A DNA stretch of 64,000 nt, taken from NCBI GenBank assembly GCA_026418675.1, contig JAOAAX010000007.1, positions 1 through 64,000 on the forward strand, written 5' to 3'. Positions 47,314 to 56,677 of this stretch are shown here, piece by piece. The notes under the pieces are model-generated. The model was not told the DNA's origin, made no database searches, and saw only the letters and a list, made by a program, of their open reading frames with translations. How positions within the stretch are numbered: the stretch's first letter is position 1; every line of letters begins with the position of its first letter. The translations under genes were made by a program, and so were the position numbers. The stretch comes from Chthoniobacterales bacterium. GTDB taxonomy: Bacteria; Verrucomicrobiota; Verrucomicrobiia; Chthoniobacterales; DYNR01.

Positions 47314-49125
47314 TTACTGTTTGCCCATAGGCTCACCGAGGGGTGGTTGGAGCGTGTCCTCCACTTTGCCAGTTTTTTGAGTTTGTCGCTCGAAGCGGAG
47401 GATGGCGGAGCGGGTTTCGACTCCATCAGGGGAGGTGGCCACGATGGGTATTTCGTAGCGGTTGTTGGGGAAGATAAAATGATAGCGGAAGGTGCCATCG
47501 GGGTTGAGCTGAATGGGCCGGCCTGCGATAATGACCTGTGCACGTGGATCCGTGCCGCCATAAAAGATGACCTCCGCGTTGACATTCATGAAGAATTCGC
47601 GAGCGGAGGGAGGGACCTCCCAGCTTGCCAGGGCAGCACTGGAGATCGCACCCAGCTCTGAGCGTGCCCAACTGGAGAGAGTTTCGGATGTCCAGCTCGA
47701 GAGTGTTTCGGCGGACCAGCTTGAGAGTGTTTCCCGGAACCAACTGGACAGGGTTTCGACGTTCCAGCTTGAGAAGGTTTCGCGGAACCAGCTCGAGAGG
47801 ACTTCCTGAGTCCAGCTTGATATTGCTGCACGGCTCCAAGAGGCGATTTCGGCACCAAGCCAACTCGCGCCGATGGCTTGGCTCCAGCTTGCCAGGGATT
47901 GCCAGCTTGAGATTTCTGCGGCGCCCCAACTCGTTGGGAATTCGCCACGGGCTGCTGCAGCAGCGGTCCAACTGGAGCGTTCGGCAGGAGCCCAACTGGC
48001 AGCAAAGAGACTGAACCAGGAAGCGGCAGCTTGGGCGGCGGAAAATTCGCGCGCAAACTCGAGCGAGGAAAGGGCTGCAGAGGAAAGGGCTGCGGAGGAT
48101 TCAGCCTGGGCTGCGATTTCACCGGGACGTAGGCCCCAGCTTGCAAGCCACTCGCTCGCAGCGGCATGGCGGACCGCCTGCGACCAGCTCAGGAGGGATT
48201 CGGTCCAACTGCTCAGGACTTCCGAGCTGAGAGCCTGGGAGCTGAGGGTTTCGGAGCTGAGTGTCTGGAATTGGACAATGCCACTGAAGAGGCTGGACTC
48301 AGCTGCAGCCTTTTGGAAACGGGCAAGGAGCTCACTGGCGCTTTCGCTGGAGGCAACTTCGGCGAGGCGAGCAGTGATGGCTGAAGAGAGGGACGCAGAT
48401 TCGAGGGAGCCAGAAAGCAGCGCAAGGAGGAGCTGGTCGCCGAGCAAAGCTTTGAGAAGCGCCATGGCTTGCTCGTTGGCTTGGAGACCGGGAATCGGCC
48501 CGCCGTTTTTTGCGGCAGCATGCCGGGCTTGAAGATCGGCGAGGTGGCGCATGAGCTCGGGATGGTGCCGCATGCGCGGAGGTAAGCTGGCAAGAATGGC
48601 CGAGAAAGCGGCATCCAAGGGCAAAGTGGCAAAGGAGAAGGAATCGTCGGGCGAAATTTCCGTCCGCGGCGTGGTGGCGGTTCCCGAAACTGCGAGGGAG
48701 TGCCATTTGCCTGAGCGGTAATAGCCGATTTCGACTTGGTAGGTGCTGCCGGATTTGCTGACGGGAATATACCAGTTGCGGGCCTCAAACGGGACTTCAA
48801 ACTCCAGTTCGGTTTGTTTTTGGTTTTGTTCGAGGCGGTAACAGCGGATGACAGCTGGGCCACCGGGGTGGGCGGTTACGTCCAAGTCCCAATAAGTGAA
48901 GAGGCGATGTGGGTCTTGAGCAACGAGATAGACAGAAACTTCACCATACGTGCGGGGGAGCTCACCAATCTCTGCTCCTGGCTGTGAGACTGCCGGCACC
49001 TGAAGACCGGTCGGTATGGCATACTTGCCGATGAATTCCTCTTGTTCTGCACCTTCTAGAATAGGCTCCACACTGATTTGGAAGCCACCAGGCGCAGCCG
49101 ATGTGTTTTGATTTTTTTCTCCCAT
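47314..49125 (-). CDS. DUF4912 protein with Ser/Trp octapeptide repeats
   Basis: 603 residues from ATG 49125, with GGAG seven bases upstream; TTG 49146 is less likely. Residues about 45-150 match DUF4912 (YGEVSVYLVAQDPHRLFTYWDLD). A long Ala/Ser/Trp-rich region (about 285-491) has no cleavage signal or membrane helix. It ends with seven tandem eight-residue units of the form SSWxxETL (residues 436-491, DNA 47653-47820). Earlier parts show five-residue SSxxL units. The C-terminus (about 500-590) is a small beta-sandwich (NAEVIFYGGTDPRAQVIIAG). DUF4912 proteins are often near glucan-branching enzymes, but none is here. The repeat region could be an extended or coiled scaffold; function unknown. 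Confidence 0.75.
   Translation of the reverse strand: MGEKNQNTSAAPGGFQISVEPILEGAEQEEFIGKYAIPTGLQVPAVSQPGAEIGELPRTYGEVSVYLVAQDPHRLFTYWDLDVTAHPGGPAVIRCYRLEQNQKQTELEFEVPFEARNWYIPVSKSGSTYQVEIGYYRSGKWHSLAVSGTATTPRTEISPDDSFSFATLPLDAAFSAILASLPPRMRHHPELMRHLADLQARHAAAKNGGPIPGLQANEQAMALLKALLGDQLLLALLSGSLESASLSSAITARLAEVASSESASELLARFQKAAAESSLFSGIVQFQTLSSETLSSQALSSEVLSSWTESLLSWSQAVRHAAASEWLASWGLRPGEIAAQAESSAALSSAALSSLEFAREFSAAQAAASWFSLFAASWAPAERSSWTAAAAARGEFPTSWGAAEISSWQSLASWSQAIGASWLGAEIASWSRAAISSWTQEVLSSWFRETFSSWNVETLSSWFRETLSSWSAETLSSWTSETLSSWARSELGAISSAALASWEVPPSAREFFMNVNAEVIFYGGTDPRAQVIIAGRPIQLNPDGTFRYHFIFPNNRYEIPIVATSPDGVETRSAILRFERQTQKTGKVEDTLQPPLGEPMGKQ
47653..47820 (-). repeat. Seven 24-bp units encoding SSWxxETL octapeptides
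   Basis: The units read, in protein order, SSWTQEVL, SSWFRETF, SSWNVETL, SSWFRETL, SSWSAETL, SSWTSETL, SSWARSEL. DNA units differ at synonymous and variable codons, so the array is not a fresh slippage product. Confidence 0.9.
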
Positions 49126-49233
49126 AGTTTTTCTCCAATTCTCCAAAAGGGAAAGCTACAATTCAGAATTAATCTGCAAAGCTTTTTTTTCACAGGATAC
49201 AGGAGGGTAAAATAATGGATGTTGGGGCCGAAA

Positions 49234-49821
49234 TTATGGGAAAGGAGAAAAGATGATTTGTTTATCGGGAAATAAAGATAAAGGGGAATAAGCGGCAAAA
49301 CAGGCGAGGAAGTTGTTGTTGAGGAGTGCGTGTTGGAGGTGGATCGTTGTATTGTGGAGGAGTGCGGTAGGGGAGTTAGGATTGTCGAGAAGGATTTGGC
49401 AATTGCAGAGGCCGCCGTGGTAGATGCCATGACCGTCGAGTTTGAGGGCTGCTTCTTTGGCGGTCCAGAGGTAGAGGAAGCGGAGAGAGCGATCTGGAGG
49501 TGGTGCGGAGAAGAGCCACTTTTTTTCGGTTTCGAAGAACCAGCGGTTAGCGATTTTTTCGGCGGAGATTTTGCGTGAGGTAGGCTCAAGATCAGCACCG
49601 ACTGGCTGAGCTGCGAATGCGGCGAGGGAGTAACCTAAGGAGGTGGAGACGTTAAAGTGATAGTTAGGAGCATTGAGGAAAATAGGTTTTCCGTTGGGGA
49701 GGCGGGTGATTTGGGCGTTGGGGTAACCGTTTTTTTGGGCTTCGCGGAGGCAGAGTGTCTGCCAGTCGTTGGATGGCCAGAGGAAGATTTCGACACGGAG
49801 TTTCTGAGGTGACGTGGTCAA
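49234..49821 (-). CDS. 4'-phosphopantetheinyl transferase superfamily protein
   Basis: 195 residues, from TTG 49821 (no ATG available). The two metal/CoA motifs are present: GADLEP near residue 75 and FLYLWTAKEAALKLDGHG near 115. YHFNVSTSLGYSLAAFA is the usual upstream strand (consensus FNxSHS). It transfers phosphopantetheine from CoA to a carrier-protein serine. Sfp-type length and layout suggest a carrier other than, or in addition to, the fatty-acid ACP. No polyketide or peptide synthetase is near. Confidence 0.82.
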   Translation of the reverse strand: MTTSPQKLRVEIFLWPSNDWQTLCLREAQKNGYPNAQITRLPNGKPIFLNAPNYHFNVSTSLGYSLAAFAAQPVGADLEPTSRKISAEKIANRWFFETEKKWLFSAPPPDRSLRFLYLWTAKEAALKLDGHGIYHGGLCNCQILLDNPNSPTALLHNTTIHLQHALLNNNFLACFAAYSPLSLFPDKQIIFSPFP

Positions 49822-49890
49822 GAATTAGGAAGGAGTTTCGGCTTTGGAAGGTTTTCCGTGGGGATGTTGTTTGCGGAGGAGTTTTTGGGA

Positions 49891-50655
49891 TTAGTTGAGG
49901 AGTGAAGGGGCGATAATAGCTGCTGCGGCAGCGGCAATGGTTTGCTGGAGGTGAGGGGGGGCGTCGCGGGAGATGTAAACGGTTGTTGCGGTTGGGGAGA
50001 GGTCGAGAGCACCGAGGATGCGGTAGCCATGACGAATTTGTAAGTAATGTCCATTCGGCGGTTGTGGGAAGGAGGAAAAGGAAGAGAAAGAGGAGACATG
50101 AACGATGCGCAGGGTTTGCCAGGAGTAGGAGATTTGCCCCCAATCGGTGGGAGAGGAACGACCACCGGGGACAAATTCAACGGAGCAGAGTTTGCCACCT
50201 GCCCAGAATTGGGCGCGTAGGCCCGGGCGAAGGTTTAACCAGCCCCGGCCGGTGACGTAATCGGGAGTTGGGTCGTAACAAAACGGATCATAGGAATCCC
50301 AGACAACTCCCTCCCATTGGCCGTAGAGGGAGCCGAGGTATCCATAAACGATAGTAGAGGGAAGGGTAGGGGATTCGAGGACAAACTGAAAGGAACGAGT
50401 TGAAAAGTTTTTTTGTGGCCAAGGAGTTTCGGAAGAGGAACTTAAGCCAGACGCGCGCCAAGGGCCAAAGGAGAAGGTTGTGATTGGTTTGGAGCGATTG
50501 AACTGAACTTGCCAAGCATCGAAATTTACGTCTTCGGCAGAATGGAGGGAGAATTGGATGAAGGTTTCGCAGCCATTCAACATAAAGAGGATAAAGATAG
50601 CGAAAAACGTGGGGAGAATTTTTGAGGGAGCAGGGGATGGAGGGGATTTTTTCAT
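49891..50655 (-). CDS. Predicted lipoprotein of unknown function
   Basis: 254 residues from ATG 50655 (MKKSPPSP). An open frame extends further upstream but overlaps ftsY. The signal ends in FILFMLNGC, a good lipobox, so the protein is probably lipid-anchored. The mature part is Ser/Trp/Tyr-rich and beta-like (FSLHSAEDVNFDAWQVQFNRS, GRGWLNLRPGLRAQFWAGG). It ends with an Ala-rich helix (TIAAAAAAIIAP). No family recognised. It is 25 bp downstream of ftsY. Confidence 0.65.
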   Translation of the reverse strand: MKKSPPSPAPSKILPTFFAIFILFMLNGCETFIQFSLHSAEDVNFDAWQVQFNRSKPITTFSFGPWRASGLSSSSETPWPQKNFSTRSFQFVLESPTLPSTIVYGYLGSLYGQWEGVVWDSYDPFCYDPTPDYVTGRGWLNLRPGLRAQFWAGGKLCSVEFVPGGRSSPTDWGQISYSWQTLRIVHVSSFSSFSSFPQPPNGHYLQIRHGYRILGALDLSPTATTVYISRDAPPHLQQTIAAAAAAIIAPSLLN

Positions 50656-50680
50656 AGGAGAAAAACATTTATTGGAGGGA

Positions 50681-51544
50681 CTAAGCAGGGGTAAGTTCGA
50701 GAAGGGAATTGGCGTAGTTTTCTGGGTCGAAAGGGTGGAGGGATTCGAGGTTTTCGCCATTTGCGATGAAGCGAGTGGGGATGCCGAGCTCGTGCCGGAT
50801 GGCTGCGGCGGCGCCGCCTTTTCCGCTTCCGTCCATTTTTGTTAAGATGACGCCAGTTAGGCCAACAGCTTCGTGAAATTCCTTGGCTTGGGAGAGACAG
50901 TTGGAGCCAGTGGTAGCGTCAACGACGATCCATTTTTCGTCCGGCAAGTCGGGGCCGTGTTTGGCGAGGGTTCGGGCGATTTTTGCGACTTCGCGCATGA
51001 GGTTTTGTCGGGTGTGGAGACGACCTGCCGTATCGCATAGGAGGAAGTCAACGTCTCTGCTGCGAGCGGCTTGATAGGCATCGTAACAAAGGGCGGCAGG
51101 ATCGGATTGGTATTGGCTGCGAATAACGGGAACGCCAATTTTTTCGGCCCAGAGGGAGAGTTGCTCGATAGCAGCAGCGCGAAATGTATCGGCAGCGGCA
51201 AGGAGGACGGAGTGGCCAGCTTTTTTAAGGCGGTGAGCAAGTTTGGCAATGGTTGTGGTTTTGCCTGTGCCATTGACGCCGACGAAGAGGATGGTGCGTG
51301 GGCGGTCAGGATGGGGAGTGAGAGGGGGAGGGGAAGGATAGAAGAGGGAAACGATCTCTTCCCGAAGGAATTGGAGAGCGGATTGCTCGTCTCGGCAGCG
51401 GTTGGATTGTTTCAATTTGTTGACAAACTGCTCAGAAAAGCGGACACCGAGGTCAGCAAGGATAAGGATTTCGAGGATTTCGTCCCAATCAAGGGAGTTG
51501 GAGCGTAATCGGGAAAAGAGTGATTTGAGGATACCGAGAGGCAT
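50681..51544 (-). CDS. ftsY: Signal recognition particle receptor FtsY
   Basis: 287 residues comprising only the N and G domains; the long acidic A domain of E. coli FtsY is absent, as in many bacteria. The GTPase motifs are G1 GVNGTGKTTT, DTFRAAAIEQL, G3 DTAGRLHTR, and G4 TKMDGSGKGG. It docks ribosome-SRP complexes at the inner membrane for co-translational insertion. It follows nusB by 23 bp in the cimA-ribH-nusB-ftsY run. Confidence 0.95.
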   Translation of the reverse strand: MPLGILKSLFSRLRSNSLDWDEILEILILADLGVRFSEQFVNKLKQSNRCRDEQSALQFLREEIVSLFYPSPPPLTPHPDRPRTILFVGVNGTGKTTTIAKLAHRLKKAGHSVLLAAADTFRAAAIEQLSLWAEKIGVPVIRSQYQSDPAALCYDAYQAARSRDVDFLLCDTAGRLHTRQNLMREVAKIARTLAKHGPDLPDEKWIVVDATTGSNCLSQAKEFHEAVGLTGVILTKMDGSGKGGAAAAIRHELGIPTRFIANGENLESLHPFDPENYANSLLELTPA

Positions 51545-51567
51545 TATTTACGGAGGTGAAGGGTGAA

Positions 51568-52041
51568 TCAGGAAGGGTGGGATTCGTCCGTAGGGATGAG
51601 GATATGGGAAGATGATTGTTCGGATGGGATTGTCTGGGAAACGATGCTTTTGCGGCAGCAGTCGAGGATGCCATTGACGAAACGGGCAGATTCGTTGGTT
51701 CCGTATTTTTTGGCGATTTCGATGGCTTCGTTTATAGCGACCGCTGGAGGTATTTCCGGATTGGCCAGTAATTCGTAGATAGCGACACGTAGGATGTTGC
51801 GATCAACGGGAGCGATTCGGTTGAGTTGGTAATTGTGGCAGCAATTTTGGATGAGCGAATCAATTTTATCTTGGATTTTGACGACACCTTCGATGAGCTG
51901 TTTGCAGAAGGAACGAGCACTTGGGCTTGTATTGCGGATTTTGAAGAAAGCCTGGAGTGCGTCTGGATCGTCAGCACCGCCGAGGTCACGGAGGAAGAGG
52001 AATTGCATGGCGGATTCGCGGCCTTCGCGACGAGCACCCAT
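51568..52041 (-). CDS. nusB: Transcription antitermination factor NusB
   Basis: 157 residues. An all-helical RNA-binding factor for rRNA antitermination with NusE (S10). RREGRESAMQFLFLRD at the N-terminus, and APVDRNILRVAIYELL and PPAVAINEAIEIAKKYG further on are the family signatures. The ribH-nusB pair is a common bacterial arrangement; the gap here is 9 bp. Confidence 0.94.
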   Translation of the reverse strand: MGARREGRESAMQFLFLRDLGGADDPDALQAFFKIRNTSPSARSFCKQLIEGVVKIQDKIDSLIQNCCHNYQLNRIAPVDRNILRVAIYELLANPEIPPAVAINEAIEIAKKYGTNESARFVNGILDCCRKSIVSQTIPSEQSSSHILIPTDESHPS

Positions 52042-52050
52042 AAGTGGAGT

Positions 52051-52560
52051 TTATTCAGGCGTGATGGGTTTAATAGGAGTGCGTGGGGGGCGGATTTCCT
52101 CGAGAATACGGACGGAGTTGACGGCTGCACGGGCGGCCTCGATTCCACGGTTGAATTGAGGATCGAGACAGCGGAGTTGAGCTTGTTGGGGATTGTCGAG
52201 GAGGAGGACTTCGTGAATTATGGGAGTTTTGTAATCGAGGGAAAGGCGCATAAGTGCGTCGGTGACGGCACGAGCTATGAGATCGGCATGAGCGGTTTCA
52301 CCTCGTAAGATAACACCCAGAGCGATTAAGGCATCGAATTTTTCCCTTTCGAGGAGGGCTTGAGCGACGACGGGAATTTCGAAGGAGCCGGAAGCGAGCG
52401 CACGGACAATTTTTGCAGTTGGTTCGATGGCGTGGATTTCGTTGCTTGCAGCTTCGGCCATAGGGACGACGAATTCGTCGTTGTAGATGCTCTCGACGAT
52501 GGCGTAGCGATGGGAAGTTTTTGAGCTGAGCCGCGGTCTTTCTGGGATTTGGGTTGCCAT
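52051..52560 (-). CDS. ribH: 6,7-dimethyl-8-ribityllumazine synthase
   Basis: 169 residues. It condenses 5-amino-6-ribitylaminouracil with 3,4-dihydroxybutanone 4-phosphate in riboflavin synthesis. Signatures are SGSFEIPVVAQALL, ALGVILRGETAHADLI (the catalytic His region) and TPIIHEVLLLDNPQQA. No ribA/B/E genes are near. Confidence 0.95.
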   Translation of the reverse strand: MATQIPERPRLSSKTSHRYAIVESIYNDEFVVPMAEAASNEIHAIEPTAKIVRALASGSFEIPVVAQALLEREKFDALIALGVILRGETAHADLIARAVTDALMRLSLDYKTPIIHEVLLLDNPQQAQLRCLDPQFNRGIEAARAAVNSVRILEEIRPPRTPIKPITPE

Positions 52561-52593
52561 TGCGGATAAAAGTATCCGGAAAAAGAGGAGGAA

Positions 52594-54162
52594 TTAATTA
52601 TGGTTGGAGGAGCGGATGGCAGCCAATTCGAAGCTATCTACGAGGGCTTGCCAGCTTGCTTCGATGATGTTGTCGGAGACGCCGACAGTTCCCCAGTTGG
52701 ATTTGCCATCGGAGCTGAGTATATGGACGCGTGTGCGTGCGGCGGTTCCCCGGCCGCTATCTACAATTCGGACTTTATAGTCTGTTAATTGGATGGAGTC
52801 AATCCAGTTGTAGAATGGTCGGAGGGCTTTGCGTAGGGCGGCATCGAGGGCGTTGACTGGACCGTCGCCCTCAGCGACGGTGTATTCGTTTTGGCCGTTT
52901 ACAGAGAGTTTTACCGTGGCTTCACAAGTTGTGTCGGAACCGCGGCGCCAGAAGAAGCAATGGTATTCGCGGAGGTCGAAGAGGTGGATTTTCTGGCCAG
53001 CGGTTCTGCGGATGAGAAGCTCAAGGGAGCCATCGGCGGCTTCGAATTCGTAACCCTGATTTTCGAGTTCTTTTACCTCTTTGAGGATTTGCGCTACGAC
53101 AGGGGAACCTTTTTCGAGGTTAAGGCCGAGTTGGGAGGCTTTAGCGAGGATGTTGCTTTGGCCGGACATGTCGGAGACGACGATGGTTTGGCGGTTTCCG
53201 ACGAGGGAGGGGTCAATGTGTTCGTAAGTGCGGGCGAGTTTTTGGACTGCATGGACGTGGAGGCCTCCTTTATGGGTGAAGGCGGCGGAGCCGACGTAGG
53301 GTGCACGGATGTTGGGTTGGAGGTTAGCAATTTCGTCAACGAAGAGAGAGAGTTCGCGGAGGCGGGAGAGTTCGGGGATGCAAGGAATGTTGAGTTTAAG
53401 TTGGAGATTGGGGATGAGAGTGGTGAGGTTGCAATTGCCGACGCGTTCTCCATAGCCATTGATCGTTCCTTGGACTTGCGATGCGCCTGCTTGAATGGCA
53501 GCGAGGGCGTTGGCAACGCCGAGGCCTGAGTCATCGTGGGTGTGGATGCCAATAGGGATGGGGAATTTGCTGACGACTTCGTGGGTTGTTGAACGGATGA
53601 AATCGGGAAGGCTGCCGCCGTTTGTATCACAGAGGACGAGTGTGTCTGCACCTCCGTCATAAGCAGCTTGGAGAGTTTGTAGGGCATAGTCGGGAGATTC
53701 GCGGAAACTGTCGAAAAAATGCTCGGCGTCGTAGAAGACGATGCGGTCGTGAGATTTGAGGAATTCGATGGATTCACGGATCATGGCGAGGTTTTCCGCG
53801 GGGGAGACGCCGAGGACATCTGTTACATGGAGGAGCCAAGATTTGCCAACGATGGTGACGACTGGTGTCTCAGCTTCGAGGAGCATTTGGAGCTGGGGGT
53901 CTTTGTGCACACTGAGACCACCGCGACGAGTGCTGCCAAAGGCGGCAAGCTTGGCATGGCGGAAGGAGATGTTGCGTGCTTCTTTGAAGAAGGAGGCATC
54001 TCGAGGATTGGACCCTGGCCATCCGCCCTCGATGAAGTGGATGCCGAATTCGTCAAGTTTTTGGGCGATGCGAATTTTATCGGCAACGCTGAAGGAAATG
54101 GCGGTTCCCTGTGTTCCGTCTCGGAGAGTGGTATCGTAGAGGGTGAGGGATGTTGGGGTCAT
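52594..54162 (-). CDS. cimA: Citramalate synthase
   Basis: 522 residues. The HMGL-like TIM barrel begins LYDTTLRDGTQGTAISFSVADKI, with the metal-binding Asp in the second position of TTLRDG and His residues in GIHTHDDSGLGVANALA. The C-terminal LeuA-type allosteric dimer domain follows (about 400-520). The DGTQG motif and EGGWPGSNPRD are those of CimA, not LeuA. The enzyme makes (R)-citramalate from pyruvate and acetyl-CoA, a threonine-independent route to 2-oxobutanoate and isoleucine. It starts the cimA-ribH-nusB-ftsY run. Confidence 0.9.
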   Translation of the reverse strand: MTPTSLTLYDTTLRDGTQGTAISFSVADKIRIAQKLDEFGIHFIEGGWPGSNPRDASFFKEARNISFRHAKLAAFGSTRRGGLSVHKDPQLQMLLEAETPVVTIVGKSWLLHVTDVLGVSPAENLAMIRESIEFLKSHDRIVFYDAEHFFDSFRESPDYALQTLQAAYDGGADTLVLCDTNGGSLPDFIRSTTHEVVSKFPIPIGIHTHDDSGLGVANALAAIQAGASQVQGTINGYGERVGNCNLTTLIPNLQLKLNIPCIPELSRLRELSLFVDEIANLQPNIRAPYVGSAAFTHKGGLHVHAVQKLARTYEHIDPSLVGNRQTIVVSDMSGQSNILAKASQLGLNLEKGSPVVAQILKEVKELENQGYEFEAADGSLELLIRRTAGQKIHLFDLREYHCFFWRRGSDTTCEATVKLSVNGQNEYTVAEGDGPVNALDAALRKALRPFYNWIDSIQLTDYKVRIVDSGRGTAARTRVHILSSDGKSNWGTVGVSDNIIEASWQALVDSFELAAIRSSNHN

Positions 54163-54222
54163 TTAGGTTAGAAGTGAGCGAACCGTCTAACTAGGAACAA
54201 GCGGTGTAGGGAAAGATAGGGT

Positions 54223-54744
54223 TCAGTTATTCTTTTTCTCTTTTTCTTCCTTTTCGAGGAGTTCGAGGACGTCGCGGAAACGGTAGGCGTTGGATTCATC
54301 AGCTTGGATGAGCGCTTTGTGGGCGTCGAGGATATGGGAAGTATCGGGGCCGGAAGGGGGTTGGGTGAGCTGCTGCATGGGTTGGGAAGGTTCGGGGAGT
54401 TGCGGTGAGTTGGGGTCACCAATTTTGCGGACAGTAAAGAGTTGATCGAGTCCAAGGTTATGGAGGAGGGAAGCGTTTCGATCGTTTGCGTGGATGACTT
54501 CGAGGGAGCAATGGCCGGATTTGTCGCGGAGAGTGAGCGCAATTCCTGTGATTGCGCCCATAAAAGTAGAATCCATAAGTTCGCATTGGGAGAGGTCAAT
54601 GACGAACTTTCGTTGGCCGCGGTCTATCATGTCTTTGCAGTAACGTTTGAGGCCGGCGCTTGTTTGAAAGGTTCCGCGGCCAATGACACGAAGCCAAATA
54701 GCTCCGCCGAAGGAGCCTGCTAGAACTGCTGACTTGTCGTTCAA
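54223..54744 (-). CDS. STAS-domain protein (anti-sigma-factor antagonist-like)
   Basis: 173 residues from TTG 54744; no ATG precedes the domain. The STAS fold covers about 15-110 (KFVIDLSQCELMDSTFMGAITGIA), with S59 at the phosphorylated position of SpoIIAA-type antagonists. The tail is Pro/Gln-rich and ends in a charged helix (FRDVLELLEKEEKEKK). No kinase/anti-sigma partner is adjacent. It may control a stress sigma factor or act in a phosphorylation-dependent scaffold. Confidence 0.8.
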   Translation of the reverse strand: MNDKSAVLAGSFGGAIWLRVIGRGTFQTSAGLKRYCKDMIDRGQRKFVIDLSQCELMDSTFMGAITGIALTLRDKSGHCSLEVIHANDRNASLLHNLGLDQLFTVRKIGDPNSPQLPEPSQPMQQLTQPPSGPDTSHILDAHKALIQADESNAYRFRDVLELLEKEEKEKKNN

Positions 54745-54832
54745 AGTGTTTGAAATAATTTGCGAGGTGGTGATTGTGTCAAATGAAAATTAACCGAAAG
54801 AAGATGTGGAAGGCCGAAAAGTGCGGAGTGGG

Positions 54833-55627
54833 TTAATTTTTTTGAGAGCGGCTCCATTGTTCGAGTATTTTTCTTTCCTCTGGAGAGAGGGATTGGAAAC
54901 CAAAACGGAGAACTTTGTCAAGAATTAAGTTGATTTTGCGGGATTCAGGGGTAGGGGACCAGGTCGCGTCGAAGGCTTTTTGGAGGGGATTTTTTTTTGG
55001 TGTGAGGGGAGGGGAGAATGGAGAATAGGAGGAGAATTTTCGAAGGTAAGTGGCATAGAAGAAGCCGAATAGGGCGCCACCGAGGTGAGCAAAATGCCCT
55101 ACATGAGGGTCGAGCCCAAGTATGGGGAGGAGAATGGAGATGAGGAGGATGCCATAGCCAAGGTATTTGGATTTGATTTGAAGGGGGAGAACAAAAAAAA
55201 TGAAAGCTGTGATGGGGAGGTTGGGTTCGAGGGTAGTAAAGGTGAGGAGAACGGAGCAGACACCCCCCGATGCGCCAATGAGGCTTCCCTCCGGAAAAAG
55301 CAAGACCTGGAGCAGTCCGCCACAGATTCCCCCAATGAGGAAGATGAGGACGAGTTTTGTGGAGCCGATCCAGCTTTCGACGGCTGAGCCTGCGAACCAT
55401 AGTGCGAACATGTTGACTATGAGATGAAGGAGGTTGCCGTGGAGGAAAATATGCGTAAGCAGTTGCCAGTAGTGGCCAGCGGAGAGGCCATCGCGGCTGA
55501 GGCCGAAGCTTGCTATAAGCCATGCGTCGGCTAGCGGGCCGAGAGACCATTGGAAGAAAAAAATTGCAACGTTGAGAATGACAAGGATTTTTGTTGCGGG
55601 GGATTGAGTTTTAAGGGATTCCCGCAT
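54833..55627 (-). CDS. Rhomboid-family intramembrane serine protease
   Basis: 264 residues with six predicted membrane helices. The catalytic Ser120 is in IGASGGVCSVL and His180 in GHFAHLGGALFG. The oxyanion/hydrophilic His68 and Asn72 are in LLHLIVNMFALW, so all key residues are in place. It cleaves transmembrane substrates within the bilayer. The C-terminal tail is cytoplasmic and short. Substrate unknown. Confidence 0.9.
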   Translation of the reverse strand: MRESLKTQSPATKILVILNVAIFFFQWSLGPLADAWLIASFGLSRDGLSAGHYWQLLTHIFLHGNLLHLIVNMFALWFAGSAVESWIGSTKLVLIFLIGGICGGLLQVLLFPEGSLIGASGGVCSVLLTFTTLEPNLPITAFIFFVLPLQIKSKYLGYGILLISILLPILGLDPHVGHFAHLGGALFGFFYATYLRKFSSYSPFSPPLTPKKNPLQKAFDATWSPTPESRKINLILDKVLRFGFQSLSPEERKILEQWSRSQKN

Positions 55628-55690
55628 TGCTTTAGATTTAAGAGTTAGCTAAAAAGATGCCAAAGGTGGATCTTTTTAAGGTCACATCAA

Positions 55691-56546
55691 TCAAAGAAGT
55701 CCGATTTGTTTCCGTAATAAAGCCACTTGGAATCGAGGTGTGGGTGGGCCGCTTTTTGCGAAAAAAAATTTTAAAAGTTTTTCGAGATCGCGGCCGAGTT
55801 CAACAAATTCCTGGATACTGTGACGGTGGTTAACGTGTGCAACCTCCTTGGCAATTATGGGGCCTTCGTCGAGGATTGTGGGCACATAGTGGGTAGTTGC
55901 ACCAATCATTTTGACGCTTGGGGCGTAAGCTTGATGGTAGGGGCCGGGTCCCTTGAATGCGGGTAAGAAGCTGTGATGGATGTTGATAATAGGTATGCCT
56001 ACCCAATCAAGAAAATTGGAGTTGAGTATGCGCATGTAACAAGCTAGGAGAGGAAGGTCGGCACGGCAGTTTTGGAGGATCGAAAGGTGCTTTTGCTCGA
56101 CAGAACTGCGGTTTTCTGAAGTGAAGGGCAAATAGTGTTATGGGACGTCAAATAGTTCGGCAAATGGACGGAGAAATTCATGATTTGAAACAACACAGAC
56201 TACATTGGCAGGGAACTCAACCGTAAAAGCGCGAAGTATGATGTCCTGGAAACAATGGGGTATGGCGGAAGCGAAAGTGGCGATTTTGGGTTTTGTTCCT
56301 GAAAAGGTAGTGTGGACACATGTGCCAAGCTCATTTTTGACAAACGCCTCGAAGGATTTTGAAACATCTTGTGGGTTAGAAGTTAAGCGTGGTGTCTACT
56401 CAATGCTCTGAAAAAAAGATGCCTTTAGATGCGTCGCGGTGTTGGTCAGCATATAGAACGTTTCCGCCATTTTGTGCGATCCTGCCAGCAGGAAAGGCGA
56501 AAAGGCCGGGGCTGTCTGGAACATGAAGGATGGTAATAAAGGTTAC
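55691..56546 (-). pseudogene. purU: Decayed formyltetrahydrofolate deformylase (purU)
   Basis: Pieces in two frames rebuild a PurU. The N-terminal ACT domain (ITILHVPDSPGLFA... GGNVLYADQHRD) ends in a frameshift at an A7 run (56411-56417). The hydrolase domain is then broken by a TAG (56396-56398) and a TAA (56138-56140), and no start codon precedes the ACT domain. The last part is intact and still has the catalytic Asn, His and Asp (INIHHSFLPAFKG, LDEGPII), so decay is recent. A 146-codon frame (55691-56131) could still make a fragment, which I do not treat as functional. PurU would return formate from formyl-THF. Confidence 0.85.
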
Positions 56547-56677
56547 TTATTCTCTATTGAGGACTTTTGTATCCAGAAGTAGGATAGCTTATAGAGGGAA
56601 CCAACTAAGGTTGGCAGAAGGAAACAAGTTTTTGGATATAGTTCTGTATTTAGCTCAAAACGTGCAGTGGTGCGATT

